Notes: generated by a model from the letters alone, not told the origin. Positions 1-9,613 are shown, numbered from the stretch's first letter. The stretch: DNA of 64,000 nt from an uncultured Prevotella sp. (GCA_905235325.1 CAJOLE010000001.1:31364-95363); one strand, 5' to 3'. Translations and numbers: made by a program.

Positions 1-1632
1 ATCAACTCGCCCGCCGACATCACCCTGCAGCGCTACGACGAGTTCTACGCACTCGACGAGGCCGCAGGCCAGACCGTCAAGACCCGCCTGTGGCCCTGGC
101 TCGGCATGGACGAGGACGAGCAGCTGATGGAGGACACCGACCAGGACGGCCTGCCCGACGACTACGAGCTGACCGCTGGCCTGAACCCCGCCGACGCGGC
201 CGACGGCTACCGCCTCACGCCCACCGGCTACTCCAACCTCGAGGTGTTTCTCAACGGCGTGGCCGACGGCCTGATAGACCTCACGCCCTATAAGCGGGCA
301 AAGACCGTTGAGCGCCGAAACCTGTTTAACGCCGTGGTCAGCCCGGCCGCCGTGCCCGGCGTTTCTCCGTCGGGCACCACCACATTCCCGACCATCGCCG
401 CCGCCGTTGCCGATGCCGAACAGAAGGCCACCAAGGATTCACCTTATTATATCTTTATCGAGGCCGGCACCTACAACGAGCACGTGGAAATCAACAAACC
501 CTACATCCACCTGACCGGCCAGAGCCGCGACCGCGTCGTCATCGCCGACAACAAGACGAAGGACGACGACGGCAACATCGGCAAGACAGCCACCGTCTAC
601 GTCAACGCCAACGACGTGACCCTCGACAACCTGACCATCCGCAACACCTACGGGCAGGGCCGGCAGGCACTGGCACTCTACACGCTGGGCGACCGCGTCA
701 GCGTCACCCAGTGCCGCATCGAGGGCTGGCAGGACACCTACCGCACGGGCCGCAACGGCCAGCGTCACCTCGTCAGCGAGTGCGTCATCAGCGGCACCAC
801 CGACTTCATCTACAACGCCGGCGACGTCTTCTTCGACCGCGACACCCTGCAGCTCACCAACACGACGAACGTCATCGTCGCCCCCACCCACATCAACCCC
901 CAGTGGGGCTACGTCTTCCGCGACGCCGTCATCACCACCGTGCCCGGCGCATCTCCGTCGGGAGCCACCACCGACCTCGGCCGCCCTTGGGGCGACACGC
1001 CGATGGCCACGTTCATCGACACCCGTCTGGCCTCCGGCGTCAGCATCACCCCTGCCGGCTGGCGCGACATGGGCGGACTGCCCATCCAGATGGCCGAGTA
1101 TAACACCCGCGACGCCGACGGCCAGCCCGTGGACCTGAGCCAGCGCAAGACGCAGTTTACCGCCGACGGCAAGACCGCCACGAGCAAGGCCGTGCTCACC
1201 GCGGCTGAAGCCGCCACCTACACCATCCAGAACGTGCTCAGCGGCTCCGACCAGTGGCAGGCCGACCGCCAGGGCCGCATCCTCGATGCGCCGGAGCTGA
1301 CCGTCAGCGGGCCTACCCTCAGCTGGACCGACCCGACGGGGCAGGCCGCCTGCTTCCTGCTGACCGTCGACGGGCACTACTACCTGCTGACGGGCAATGC
1401 CATGACCTTCAGCGGCGGCTTGTCGCCCGTCGCCGTCAGCGTGCAGAGCATCTCCGAGCAGGGCGTGCTGGGGCGCACGGCAACGGCCGAAGGCATACGG
1501 CCCGCAGTCTCAGTCGGGACCGTCAGGAGCGACGGCGACGCCCCGGCCGTCTACAGCCTCGGCGGCATCCGCCTGTCGCGGCCGCGGTCAGGCATCAGCG
1601 TCAGCAGAGGAAAGAAGTTTGTGAATCGTTAA
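1..1632 (+). CDS. Pectinesterase (CE8-like) C-terminal part; 5' end lies outside the window
   Basis: Frame is open from base 1. Pectin methylesterase-like motifs (TFPTIAAAVADAE, YIFIEAGTYNEHVEI, GQSRDRVVI, GTTDFIYNAGDVFFD, LGRPWGD), preceded by a Ca-binding-like DTDQDGLPDDYE segment. Confidence 0.9.
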   Translation: MNSPADITLQRYDEFYALDEAAGQTVKTRLWPWLGMDEDEQLMEDTDQDGLPDDYELTAGLNPADAADGYRLTPTGYSNLEVFLNGVADGLIDLTPYKRAKTVERRNLFNAVVSPAAVPGVSPSGTTTFPTIAAAVADAEQKATKDSPYYIFIEAGTYNEHVEINKPYIHLTGQSRDRVVIADNKTKDDDGNIGKTATVYVNANDVTLDNLTIRNTYGQGRQALALYTLGDRVSVTQCRIEGWQDTYRTGRNGQRHLVSECVISGTTDFIYNAGDVFFDRDTLQLTNTTNVIVAPTHINPQWGYVFRDAVITTVPGASPSGATTDLGRPWGDTPMATFIDTRLASGVSITPAGWRDMGGLPIQMAEYNTRDADGQPVDLSQRKTQFTADGKTATSKAVLTAAEAATYTIQNVLSGSDQWQADRQGRILDAPELTVSGPTLSWTDPTGQAACFLLTVDGHYYLLTGNAMTFSGGLSPVAVSVQSISEQGVLGRTATAEGIRPAVSVGTVRSDGDAPAVYSLGGIRLSRPRSGISVSRGKKFVNR

Positions 1633-2174
1633 AACAGCTCCGCCATCTTGGCCAGCAGGTCGTTGCCGCGCAGGTTCGTGGCAACAATCCTGCCTTGCTG
1701 GTCGATGAGCACGTTGGCGGGGATTGAGCGGATGTTGTAAAGCTGGGCGCCGGCGCAGTTCCAGCCTTTGAGGTCGCTCATCTGCGGCCAGGGCATGTTG
1801 AGCGTCTCGATGGCTTTCACCCAGGCGGCGTGGTCGTTGTCTAACGAGACGCCGACCACCTCCAGGCCCTTGTCATGGTAGTCTTTGTAAGCCTTGACGA
1901 CGGTGGGCATCTCGGCGCGGCAGGGGCCGCACCACGAGGCCCAGAAGTCGACGAGCGTGTACTTGTTCTTCGCGACGTAGTCGCTCACGCGGAGCGGGGT
2001 GCCGTAGGGGGATGGCAGCTCGATGTCGGTGTATTCGACGGCGGCGGCGGGGGCCGCGGCGGTCTGCTGCCCGTCGGCGGGTGCCTGGCGGGCGGAATTG
2101 CCGGAGCAGGCGGTGAGGGCTGCGGCAACGCCGCAGCACAGCAAACTGAGGGTTATGAGGTGTTTTGTCTTCAT
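1629..2174 (-). CDS. TlpA-like thioredoxin-fold lipoprotein
   Basis: Lipoprotein signal MKTKHLITLSLLCCGVAAALTAC; FWASWCGPCRAEMP redox motif. Start chosen at the signal peptide Met. Confidence 0.88.
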   Translation of the reverse strand: MKTKHLITLSLLCCGVAAALTACSGNSARQAPADGQQTAAAPAAAVEYTDIELPSPYGTPLRVSDYVAKNKYTLVDFWASWCGPCRAEMPTVVKAYKDYHDKGLEVVGVSLDNDHAAWVKAIETLNMPWPQMSDLKGWNCAGAQLYNIRSIPANVLIDQQGRIVATNLRGNDLLAKMAELF

Positions 2175-2265
2175 TGTCATCGTTGTCGTTCTTGCTCCGC
2201 AAGCGTCCCTTTGGGGCGTGCGTCCGTTTTTCGTTCTTGCACGCGAGCCGCGTGCACTCCGGCAT

Positions 2266-3078
2266 TTACAGCAGGTCAAGGCACTGCTCGATGGGGATGC
2301 CCCGCTTCTTGTCGTCGAGGTCGCGGTTGCGGTCGATGAGGCTGCTGACCACGTCCATGGCGGTGCGTGTACACTGCTTGAGTGGTTCGCCCTTCATCAG
2401 GTGGCCAATGAGCACGGCCGAGAAGATGTCGCCCGTGCCGTGGATGAGGACGGGAATCTCGTCGTAGTCGAGCCTGAAGTACTCGCCGTCGCAGTGGTTG
2501 TAGCCGATGACGCAGCTCTGGCCCTCGACACAGGCACTTGTGACGAGTGCCGAGCGGCAGCCGATGTCGCGCAGGCGGCTGAGCATCTCGCGGGCCTCCT
2601 GCTGCTTCATGCCTTCGGGCAGGTAGGGCATCGAGGTGAGGTAGCAGGCCTCGGTATAGTTGGGGAACGTCAGGTCGGCCACGGCCACCATCTGCCGCAT
2701 CAGCTCGACAGAGCGCTGCGTGATGCCGTTGTAGAGCCGCCCACCGTCGCCCATGATGGGGTCGACGAAGATGGTGGTGCCCTGGCGGGCCAGCTCCGTG
2801 CAGTACTTCGACACGAGCAGGGCCTGCTCCTCGCTGAACATCAGTCCGGTGCAGACGGCGTCGAAGGTGAATCCGAGCTCGCGCCAGACGGGCAGCACGC
2901 CGCGCATATACTCCGTCGTGTCGAGCACGTTGAAACGGCCGTAGTCGAGCGTGTTCGACACGAGCGACGTCGGCAGGTTGTACGTCGGGTGGCCGAGGTA
3001 GGTCAGTATGGGCATCATGGCCACCATGCCCACGTGGCTGTAGCCTACGACGTCGTTGATGAGCAGTATCTTCTTCAT
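2266..3078 (-). CDS. Pyridoxamine/pyridoxal kinase family (PdxY-like)
   Basis: MKKILLINDVVGYSHVGMVAMMPIL; DPIMGDGGRLY and HGTGDIFSAVL motifs. Confidence 0.85.
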   Translation of the reverse strand: MKKILLINDVVGYSHVGMVAMMPILTYLGHPTYNLPTSLVSNTLDYGRFNVLDTTEYMRGVLPVWRELGFTFDAVCTGLMFSEEQALLVSKYCTELARQGTTIFVDPIMGDGGRLYNGITQRSVELMRQMVAVADLTFPNYTEACYLTSMPYLPEGMKQQEAREMLSRLRDIGCRSALVTSACVEGQSCVIGYNHCDGEYFRLDYDEIPVLIHGTGDIFSAVLIGHLMKGEPLKQCTRTAMDVVSSLIDRNRDLDDKKRGIPIEQCLDLL

Positions 3079-3145
3079 TGCGGGTGCAAAGTTACGCATT
3101 TTTTCGTAATCATGCAAACATTCGTCGGCTTTCGTTCACCTTTTG

Positions 3146-3463
3146 CCCGAAACCCGCCGCCTTTTCAGCAAAACCCGCCGCCTTTTGCGCAAAACCCGCC
3201 CCCTTTTGGAAATTCCATGCTGCGGAATACGTCATTCCTGCCTGCTTGCAAGGTGTAGGTTCAGGTGTAGGTTCAGGTGTCGGTTCGCCGTCGCCGACCG
3301 GCCTGCCAGCCTCGTTTTCGGCGTTTCCCTTTGCACCTTATCCCTATATATAGTTGTCAATAGCAGGTTTTATCCTACACTTCCTACACTTCCTACACCT
3401 AAAAAGTTTCAACAGGTGTAGGAAGTGTCGGTAGTGTAGGATGTATCCTGCTATTCGTAATTA
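3146..3463 (+). repeat. Composite intergenic repeat, copy A (forward): 21-nt units, 12-nt units, TATATA block, 9-nt-unit hairpin
   Basis: Three AAACCCGCC(G/C)CCTTTT units from 3146; AGGTGTAGGTTC x3 from 3251; CTATATATAGTTGT; hairpin arms 3371-3400 and 3414-3445; outer pair AATAGCAGG (3359-3367)/CCTGCTATT (3447-3455). Confidence 0.9.
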
Positions 3464-3573
3464 GGTAGTTCTCTTGATGTGCCAGACCGGTAATTCTCTG
3501 TTATCCGTGCGCGCCGGGCGCCGACTTAGCGAAAATATTGGCCGAAGACAATGGGCAATTGGTAATTATTTTG

Positions 3574-3581
3574 TACCTTTG
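3574..3581 (+). promoter_or_regulatory. Bacteroidetes-type -7 box (TACCTTTG) upstream of the helicase
   Basis: TTTTGTACCTTTGCACC a few bases 5' of the ATG at 3587; matches the TAnnTTTG consensus. Confidence 0.75.
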
Positions 3582-3586
3582 CACCG

Positions 3587-5464
3587 ATGAACGCTATAGA
3601 GGCACTGACACGGCAGCGACAGCTGCTCCAGATGGAGTATGAGACGGAGAAAGAGGCTTACCGCCGCCAGACCGAGGAACGCGGACTGGCACGGCTGGTG
3701 AAGCGCGGCGATGCGTGGTGGCCGGTCAGCATCGGCCGCAGCTACTTCAACTCGCTGAACCAGCTCTGCGTCGAGGTGTTTCGCATGGCCGACCAGGACG
3801 TCGAGCACAACTTCGAGTACGGCCGGCCGGTGGTGTTCTTCACCAGAGAGGAGCAGCGGCATAAGTATTATAGCTTCACAGGCACCGTGAGCTATGCCGA
3901 CGGCGACCGGATGGTGGTCAGCGTGCCCGACACGGCACCCCTCGCCGACCTGCAGGCGTCGCCGAGCATCGGCGTGCAGCTGTCGTTCGACGAGACGTCG
4001 TACCGCACGATGTTCGACGCCCTCGACCGCGTCATCAGCGCCAAGGGCCGGCTGGGCTACCTGCGCGACCTCTTCTACTCCCGCCAGGAGGCAGCGACGT
4101 TCACCTTCGCGCCGCTGCACTTCCCCTACCTGAACAAGACGCAGGAGGAGGCGGTGAACAAGGTGCTGAGGGCGAAGGACGTGGCCGTGGTTCACGGGCC
4201 GCCGGGCACGGGCAAGACGACGACCCTCGTCGAGGCCATCTACGAGACGCTGCGCCGCGAGCCGCAGGTGCTGGTCTGTGCGCAGTCGAACATGGCCGTC
4301 GACTGGATTTCGGAGAAGCTCGTCGACCGCGGCGTGCCCGTACTGAGAATAGGCAATCCGACGCGCGTCGACGACAAGATGCTCAGCTTCACCTACGAGC
4401 GCCGCTTCGAGAGCCACCCCGACTACGAGCTGCTGTGGGCCATCCGGAAGGCCATCCGCGACCTGCGTGCCCACCGCAAGCGGGGCGACGAGAAGTACCA
4501 CCAGAAGATGGAGCGGCTGAAGGACCGCGCCACGGAATTAGAGATACGCATCAACGCACAGCTCTTCGGCGAGGCCCGCGTCGTCGCCTCGACGCTGGTA
4601 GGCTCCGCCCACCGGCTGCTCGACGGCCATAAGTTCGGCACCGTCTTCATCGACGAGGCGGCGCAGGCCTTGGAGGCCGCCTCGTGGATACCCATCCGCC
4701 GCTGCACGCGCGTCGTCCTGGCCGGCGACCACTGCCAGCTGCCGCCGACGGTGAAGAGCATCGACGCCCTGAAGGCCGGACTGGGCACGACGCTGATGGA
4801 GCGCATCGTCGGGCAGAAGCCCGAGGTGGTAACGCTGCTGCGTATGCAGTACCGCATGAACGAGGAGATTATGCGCTTCAGCAGCGACTGGTTCTACGGC
4901 GGACAGGTGGAGTCGGCGCCCGAGGTGAAGTACCGCTCGATACTCGACCTCGACGTGCCGATGGAGTGGGTGGAAGCCTCGCATGACCCCACGGAAGAAG
5001 GTGAAAAAGGCTTCGAGGAGTTCGTCGGCGAGTCGTTTGGGCGCATCAACAAGGTCGAGGCCGAACTGACGCTGCTGACCCTGCAGCAGTACTTCGAGCG
5101 CATCGGCAAGACGCGCATCCTGAACGAGCGGCTCGACGTGGGCATCATCTCGCCCTACCGCGCACAGGTGCAGTATCTCAGGTCGCAGCTGAAGAAGAGG
5201 GAGTGGTTCAAGCCCTTCCGCCAACTCATCACGGTGAACACCGTCGACGGCTTCCAGGGGCAGGAGCGCGACATCGTCGTCATCTCGCTCGTCCGCTCGA
5301 ACGACGAGGGGCAGATCGGATTCCTGCGCGACCTGCGCCGCATGAACGTGGCCATCACGCGAGCCCGCATGAAGCTCATCATCCTCGGCGACACGGCAAC
5401 GATGACCCGCCACCCCTTCTACCGCCGCCTCTACGAATACATTGAGGCCCTGAAGCAGGGATGA
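3587..5464 (+). CDS. SF1 DNA/RNA helicase, AAA domain (UPF1/DNA2/SMUBP2-like)
   Basis: Walker A GPPGTGKTTT; DEAAQALE; GDHCQLPPT; YRMNEEIM; TVDGFQGQERDIVVISLVRS; MNVAITRAR. Confidence 0.93.
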   Translation: MNAIEALTRQRQLLQMEYETEKEAYRRQTEERGLARLVKRGDAWWPVSIGRSYFNSLNQLCVEVFRMADQDVEHNFEYGRPVVFFTREEQRHKYYSFTGTVSYADGDRMVVSVPDTAPLADLQASPSIGVQLSFDETSYRTMFDALDRVISAKGRLGYLRDLFYSRQEAATFTFAPLHFPYLNKTQEEAVNKVLRAKDVAVVHGPPGTGKTTTLVEAIYETLRREPQVLVCAQSNMAVDWISEKLVDRGVPVLRIGNPTRVDDKMLSFTYERRFESHPDYELLWAIRKAIRDLRAHRKRGDEKYHQKMERLKDRATELEIRINAQLFGEARVVASTLVGSAHRLLDGHKFGTVFIDEAAQALEAASWIPIRRCTRVVLAGDHCQLPPTVKSIDALKAGLGTTLMERIVGQKPEVVTLLRMQYRMNEEIMRFSSDWFYGGQVESAPEVKYRSILDLDVPMEWVEASHDPTEEGEKGFEEFVGESFGRINKVEAELTLLTLQQYFERIGKTRILNERLDVGIISPYRAQVQYLRSQLKKREWFKPFRQLITVNTVDGFQGQERDIVVISLVRSNDEGQIGFLRDLRRMNVAITRARMKLIILGDTATMTRHPFYRRLYEYIEALKQG

Positions 5465-5537
5465 AAGACAAAAAATCGCGAAACGATGACTGATATTAAG
5501 AATTATTTAGTAACTTTGCACCCCAAAGAAGAAGACA

Positions 5538-6668
5538 ATGCTTGAAATACACAAGGTTACTACTAAGCGGGAACTGAAGCAGTTCATACAGTTCTATTAC
5601 GACCTATACCGCGATTGCGAACAGGCCGTGCCCTATCTGTTCGTCGACGAGATGGCCACTCTGCGCAACGACAAGAACCCGTCGTTCGAGTGCTGCGATG
5701 CCGACTACTTCCTGGCCTACAAGGACGGTCGCGCCGTAGGCCGCGTGGCTGCCATCATCAACCGCAGGGCCAACGAGCGGTGGAAGGTCGACCAGGTGCG
5801 CTTCGGATGGCTCGACTTCATCGACGACACGGAGGTGAGCTCGGCCCTGCTGCAGACCGTCGAGCAGTGGGGGCGCGAGCGCGGCATGACCGAGATGGCC
5901 GGCCCGCTGGGCTTCATCGATACCGACCGCGAGGGAATGCTCGTCGAGGGCTTCGGCGAGCTGTCGACCATGTACGTCAACTATAACTATCCCTACTACG
6001 CACGGCACATCGAGGCGTATGGCGGATTCAAGAAGGACAACGACTACGTGGAGTACAAGGTAAGAGTGCCCCAGGACGATAACTACAAGTTCCGCCGCGT
6101 GGCCGAGATGGTGAAGCAGCGCTACGGGCTGAGAGTCCATAAGTTCACGCGGCGCGAACTGGTCAAGGAAGGCTACGGCCGCGAGGTGTTCCACCTGCTG
6201 AATGCCACCTACAAGGACCTCTACGGCTTCAGCCAGCTGTCGGCACAGCAGGTAGACAAGCTCGTGAACGACTACATCAAGATTGCCGACCTGAACCTCG
6301 TGACGGCTGTCATGGACGGCGACCGCATGATAGGCTTCGGCATCACCTTCCCCTCGTTCAGCCGCGCCCTGCAGCATACCCGCGACGGACGGCTGATGCC
6401 CTTCGGCTGGTGGCACTTGCTGCGCACGCTGAAGTGGCACAACACCGACACCGTCGACCTGCTCCTGATAGGCGTGCTGCCGGAATACCGCTCCAAGGGT
6501 GCCAACGCACTGATCTTCGATGACCTCATCCAGCAGTTCCGGCGCTACGGCTTCCGTTGGGCCGACGCCATGCCGCAGATGGAGAGCAACGAGGCCGTGC
6601 GGGCGCAATGGCAATACTTAGATAGCGAGATACACCGCCGACACCGCTGTTTCCGCAAGCTGCTCTGA
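5538..6668 (+). CDS. GNAT-like acetyltransferase-family protein
   Basis: Long ORF after a TAACTTTG promoter-like box; GNAT-like segments (FLAYKDGRAVGRVAAIINRRANER; LLLIGVLPEYRSKGANALIFDDL). Confidence 0.6.
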   Translation: MLEIHKVTTKRELKQFIQFYYDLYRDCEQAVPYLFVDEMATLRNDKNPSFECCDADYFLAYKDGRAVGRVAAIINRRANERWKVDQVRFGWLDFIDDTEVSSALLQTVEQWGRERGMTEMAGPLGFIDTDREGMLVEGFGELSTMYVNYNYPYYARHIEAYGGFKKDNDYVEYKVRVPQDDNYKFRRVAEMVKQRYGLRVHKFTRRELVKEGYGREVFHLLNATYKDLYGFSQLSAQQVDKLVNDYIKIADLNLVTAVMDGDRMIGFGITFPSFSRALQHTRDGRLMPFGWWHLLRTLKWHNTDTVDLLLIGVLPEYRSKGANALIFDDLIQQFRRYGFRWADAMPQMESNEAVRAQWQYLDSEIHRRHRCFRKLL

Positions 6669-6672
6669 CGCT

Positions 6673-8154
6673 ATGTGGCGCAAGAATCGCTTCTTCCAGT
6701 CGGCTCCCCTGGCCTTGCCGGGGGTGCTGTTCGTTGTGGGCATCGTCTTGGCCGACCGCATGGGCACTGTCGGCCTGTGGTGGCTGCTGTTGGGCGTGGC
6801 CTTGGCGGGTGTCGGCTTCTGCCGGCGCTGGCCGATGCTCCAGTCGGTGGCCCTGCTGCTGGCCGTGGCGTCGCTCGGCGGCGTCCGCTCGTCGTCGGTG
6901 CGCCGGTCGCACGACCGGGTGGCCTGGCCCGACGGCAATGTCAGCTACGAGGCCGTCGTCGTGTCGGAGGTGACGGAGAGGCCGAAGACGATGGCCGCCG
7001 ACGTCGTCGTCGCACAAGACGGGAGTAAGCTGAAGTGCTACGTGGCCAAGGACGACCGCAGCCGCCGGCTGAGAATCGGCGACCGCCTGCGGCTGTCCTC
7101 GCGCATAGAGCGGAACGGCGACTGGCGGCGCGGCTCGTTCGACTACCGCCGCTATCAGGAGGTCCACGGATTTGCCGGGCGTACCTACGTCAGGGCGGCC
7201 GACTGGCAGTGGCTGGCCCCGTCGGCCGAGGGACTGACATGGGTGCAGCGGCTCAGGCTGGCATTCCTCAACTACCGCCACACGCTGCTGGAGCGCTACA
7301 GGCTGATGGGGGCGGGCGACGAGGAGTATGCCGTCGTGGCGGCGATGACGCTGGGCGACAAGTCGGCCATGAGCAGCGAGCTGCGCGAGGTCTATGCCGT
7401 CAGCGGCGCCTCCCACGTGCTGGCACTCAGCGGCCTGCATCTGGGCATCATCTACATGGTGCTGTCGCTGCTGGTCGTCAACAGGCGCTTCCGCCTGCTG
7501 TCGCAGATGCTTGCCGTCACGGCGATCTGGGCCTTCGCCCTCTTGGTGGGACTGCCGGCCAGCGTGGTGCGTGCCGCACTGATGGTCAGCGCCTACGCCC
7601 TGCTCTCGACGATTGGCCGCCGCCGGATGTCGGTCAATGCGCTGGCGCTGGCTGCCATCACCATTCTCATGGTCAGTCCCGACAGCCTCTTCGACGTCGG
7701 ATTCCAGATGTCGTTCCTCGCCATGCTGGCCATCCTGACGGTGCAGCCCCTGTCCGAGCGCGTGGTGAGGCCCGAGTGGCTGTTCGACCGCCCCGTGCTG
7801 CGCTGGCTCTGGGGACTGACGACGGTCTCCGTGGCGGCGCAGGTGGGCGTGGCGCCGCTCGTCGCCTATTACTTCGGACGCTTCTCCACATACTTCCTGC
7901 TGACCAACCTGATTGTCATCCCGGCGGCCGCGCTCATTCTATGTATCGCCCCGGTGGCACTGCTGCTGCCCGTTGCAGGCACGGTGCTGTTCAGGGTGGT
8001 GGGCTGGCTCAACGCCGTCCTCTCGTTCATCGCCGGACACCTGCCCTATGCCAGCATTGAGGGACTGCATCCCTCGGCATTGCAGACGGCGCTGGTCTAC
8101 GTCATTATTGCTTCCACCTATTTAATAATAAAGAGATATGATAAGTCTGCCTGA
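6673..8154 (+). CDS. ComEC/Rec2-family competence membrane protein
   Basis: Multi-TM; YAVVAAMTLGDKS, GASHVLALSGLHLGIIY, GFQMSFLAMLAI. Confidence 0.9.
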   Translation: MWRKNRFFQSAPLALPGVLFVVGIVLADRMGTVGLWWLLLGVALAGVGFCRRWPMLQSVALLLAVASLGGVRSSSVRRSHDRVAWPDGNVSYEAVVVSEVTERPKTMAADVVVAQDGSKLKCYVAKDDRSRRLRIGDRLRLSSRIERNGDWRRGSFDYRRYQEVHGFAGRTYVRAADWQWLAPSAEGLTWVQRLRLAFLNYRHTLLERYRLMGAGDEEYAVVAAMTLGDKSAMSSELREVYAVSGASHVLALSGLHLGIIYMVLSLLVVNRRFRLLSQMLAVTAIWAFALLVGLPASVVRAALMVSAYALLSTIGRRRMSVNALALAAITILMVSPDSLFDVGFQMSFLAMLAILTVQPLSERVVRPEWLFDRPVLRWLWGLTTVSVAAQVGVAPLVAYYFGRFSTYFLLTNLIVIPAAALILCIAPVALLLPVAGTVLFRVVGWLNAVLSFIAGHLPYASIEGLHPSALQTALVYVIIASTYLIIKRYDKSA

Positions 8155-8719
8155 TCTTCTGCTACTCTCCGTGGCATTGGCCATGGACTGCTTTACGGTA
8201 AGCACGATGAGCGGCGTCATCCTGCGCCGACCCGCCGGTGGTGCCATCCTGCGGATGGCTGTGCTCTTTGGGCTGTTTCAGGCCCTTATGCCCCTCATCG
8301 GATGGCTCGGCACGGCTCATTTCAGCCACTATTTAGAGGCCGTCGACCATTGGATTGCCTTCGGCCTGCTGGCGTTCATCGGCGGCAAGATGATATGGGA
8401 GGCGTGCTGTGGCGACGAGGAACACCAGACGTTCAACCCCCTGTCGTTGCGTACACAGGTGCTCCTGGCCGTGGCGACGAGCATCGACGCCCTGGCCGTA
8501 GGCATCTCGATGGCCTGTCTGGGCTATGACCGCATCGGCCAGCTGACGGTGCCGCTGCTGCTGATAGGGGCTGTCTCGATGCTGTTCAGTCTGGTGGGCT
8601 ACCGGCTGGGCGTCCGCTTCGGCCGTGCCATCGCCCAGCGGCTCAAGCCGGGCCTGTTAGGCGGGCTGGTCCTGCTGTTTATTGGCATAAAAGTGCTGAT
8701 TACCCATCTTTTCAGTTAA
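8138..8719 (+). CDS. mntP: Manganese efflux pump MntP family
   Basis: About 190 aa, six-TM pattern; VALAMDCFTVS and ATSIDALAVGIS motifs; overlaps the comEC 3' end. Confidence 0.88.
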   Translation: MISLPDLLLLSVALAMDCFTVSTMSGVILRRPAGGAILRMAVLFGLFQALMPLIGWLGTAHFSHYLEAVDHWIAFGLLAFIGGKMIWEACCGDEEHQTFNPLSLRTQVLLAVATSIDALAVGISMACLGYDRIGQLTVPLLLIGAVSMLFSLVGYRLGVRFGRAIAQRLKPGLLGGLVLLFIGIKVLITHLFS

Positions 8720-8795
8720 AAAATATTCAGAGACCGACGCTATTCCTTTTTTTTTCGTACCTTTGCCAACGTTTTAACGATTAAACGAAACTAAT

Positions 8796-9353
8796 ATGAA
8801 AAAAGTAAATGTAAAGGTTGCCGCCTACATGATGGCAGGCACCATGCTGTGCAGTTCATGCTTTGTCGGATCCTTCGGCTTGTTCAACGGCTATGCCAAG
8901 TGGCAGACCAACATGACAAACAACAAGTTTGTAAATGCTATCGTGGCATTCGTCATCGGCCCGATTGTAGGTACAGTTTCTCTGGTTGTCGACTCGCTCT
9001 TGCTTAACACCATTGAGTTCTGGAGCGGTACGAACCCCATGCAGGCCAACATCGGCAAGACGCAGCAGGTGATGGGAAGCGACGGGCGCTACTATGCCGT
9101 GACGACCACCAAGGACGGCTACGAAGTGAAGGCACCTAACGGCGAGATGAGCTACTTCACGTATGACAAGAAGAAGGATGCCTGGTCGCTGACTCAGAAT
9201 GGGCAGACCCGCGAGCTGTTCCGCTTCAACCAGGACGGAACGATCACCACTGTATTGCCTGACGGTGAGCAGCTGACCGTTACGCCCAACGAGGATGGAC
9301 TCTTCCAGGTGCGCATGGCCGTGGGCGAAGGCCGCTTCTTCGCTATGCGCTGA
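8796..9353 (+). CDS. DUF3332-family lipoprotein
   Basis: MKKVNVKVAAYMMAGTMLCSSCFVGSFGLFN; recognised family pattern. Confidence 0.75.
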   Translation: MKKVNVKVAAYMMAGTMLCSSCFVGSFGLFNGYAKWQTNMTNNKFVNAIVAFVIGPIVGTVSLVVDSLLLNTIEFWSGTNPMQANIGKTQQVMGSDGRYYAVTTTKDGYEVKAPNGEMSYFTYDKKKDAWSLTQNGQTRELFRFNQDGTITTVLPDGEQLTVTPNEDGLFQVRMAVGEGRFFAMR

Positions 9354-9382
9354 ACAGCAACAGCAATACGCCTCGCACGTGC

Positions 9383-9613
9383 TCAGGGTACTGGGTCGTA
9401 GCCTGAGCCGCCCCAAGGATGGCAGCGCAGGATGCGACGTATGGCGAGGTAAAGACCCTTCACGGGACCGTGCTTCAGAATTGCCTGACGGGCATATTCT
9501 GAGCACGTCGGCGTGAAGCGGCAAGAGGGCGGGGTATAGGGACTGATGCAAGTCTGGTAGAAACGGATGGGCAGCACCAGCAACCACGACAGGAGGCGCG
9601 CTATCTGTTTCAT
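9383..9613 (-). CDS. yidD: Membrane protein insertion efficiency factor YidD
   Basis: [58 protein letters not shown]. Confidence 0.95.
   Translation of the reverse strand: MKQIARLLSWLLVLPIRFYQTCISPYTPPSCRFTPTCSEYARQAILKHGPVKGLYLAIRRILRCHPWGGSGYDPVP

Noticed and set aside
2119-2137. GCTGCGGC-AAC-GCCGCAGC hairpin, with a similar one at 46623-46641 (GCTGCGGC-GGT-GCCGCAGC)
   Set aside because: Both lie in alanine-codon runs of coding sequence; only two examples, so chance similarity is the simpler explanation.
2023-3258. 411-aa plus-strand ORF opposite TlpA/PdxY that runs into composite repeat A
   Set aside because: Antisense shadow joined to translated 21-nt repeats (NPPPFQQNPPPFAQ); no family features.
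3371-3445. CRISPR-like reading of the short repeats in the composite elements
   Set aside because: Units are 9, 12 or 21 nt and directly tandem without unique spacers; no cas genes in the window.
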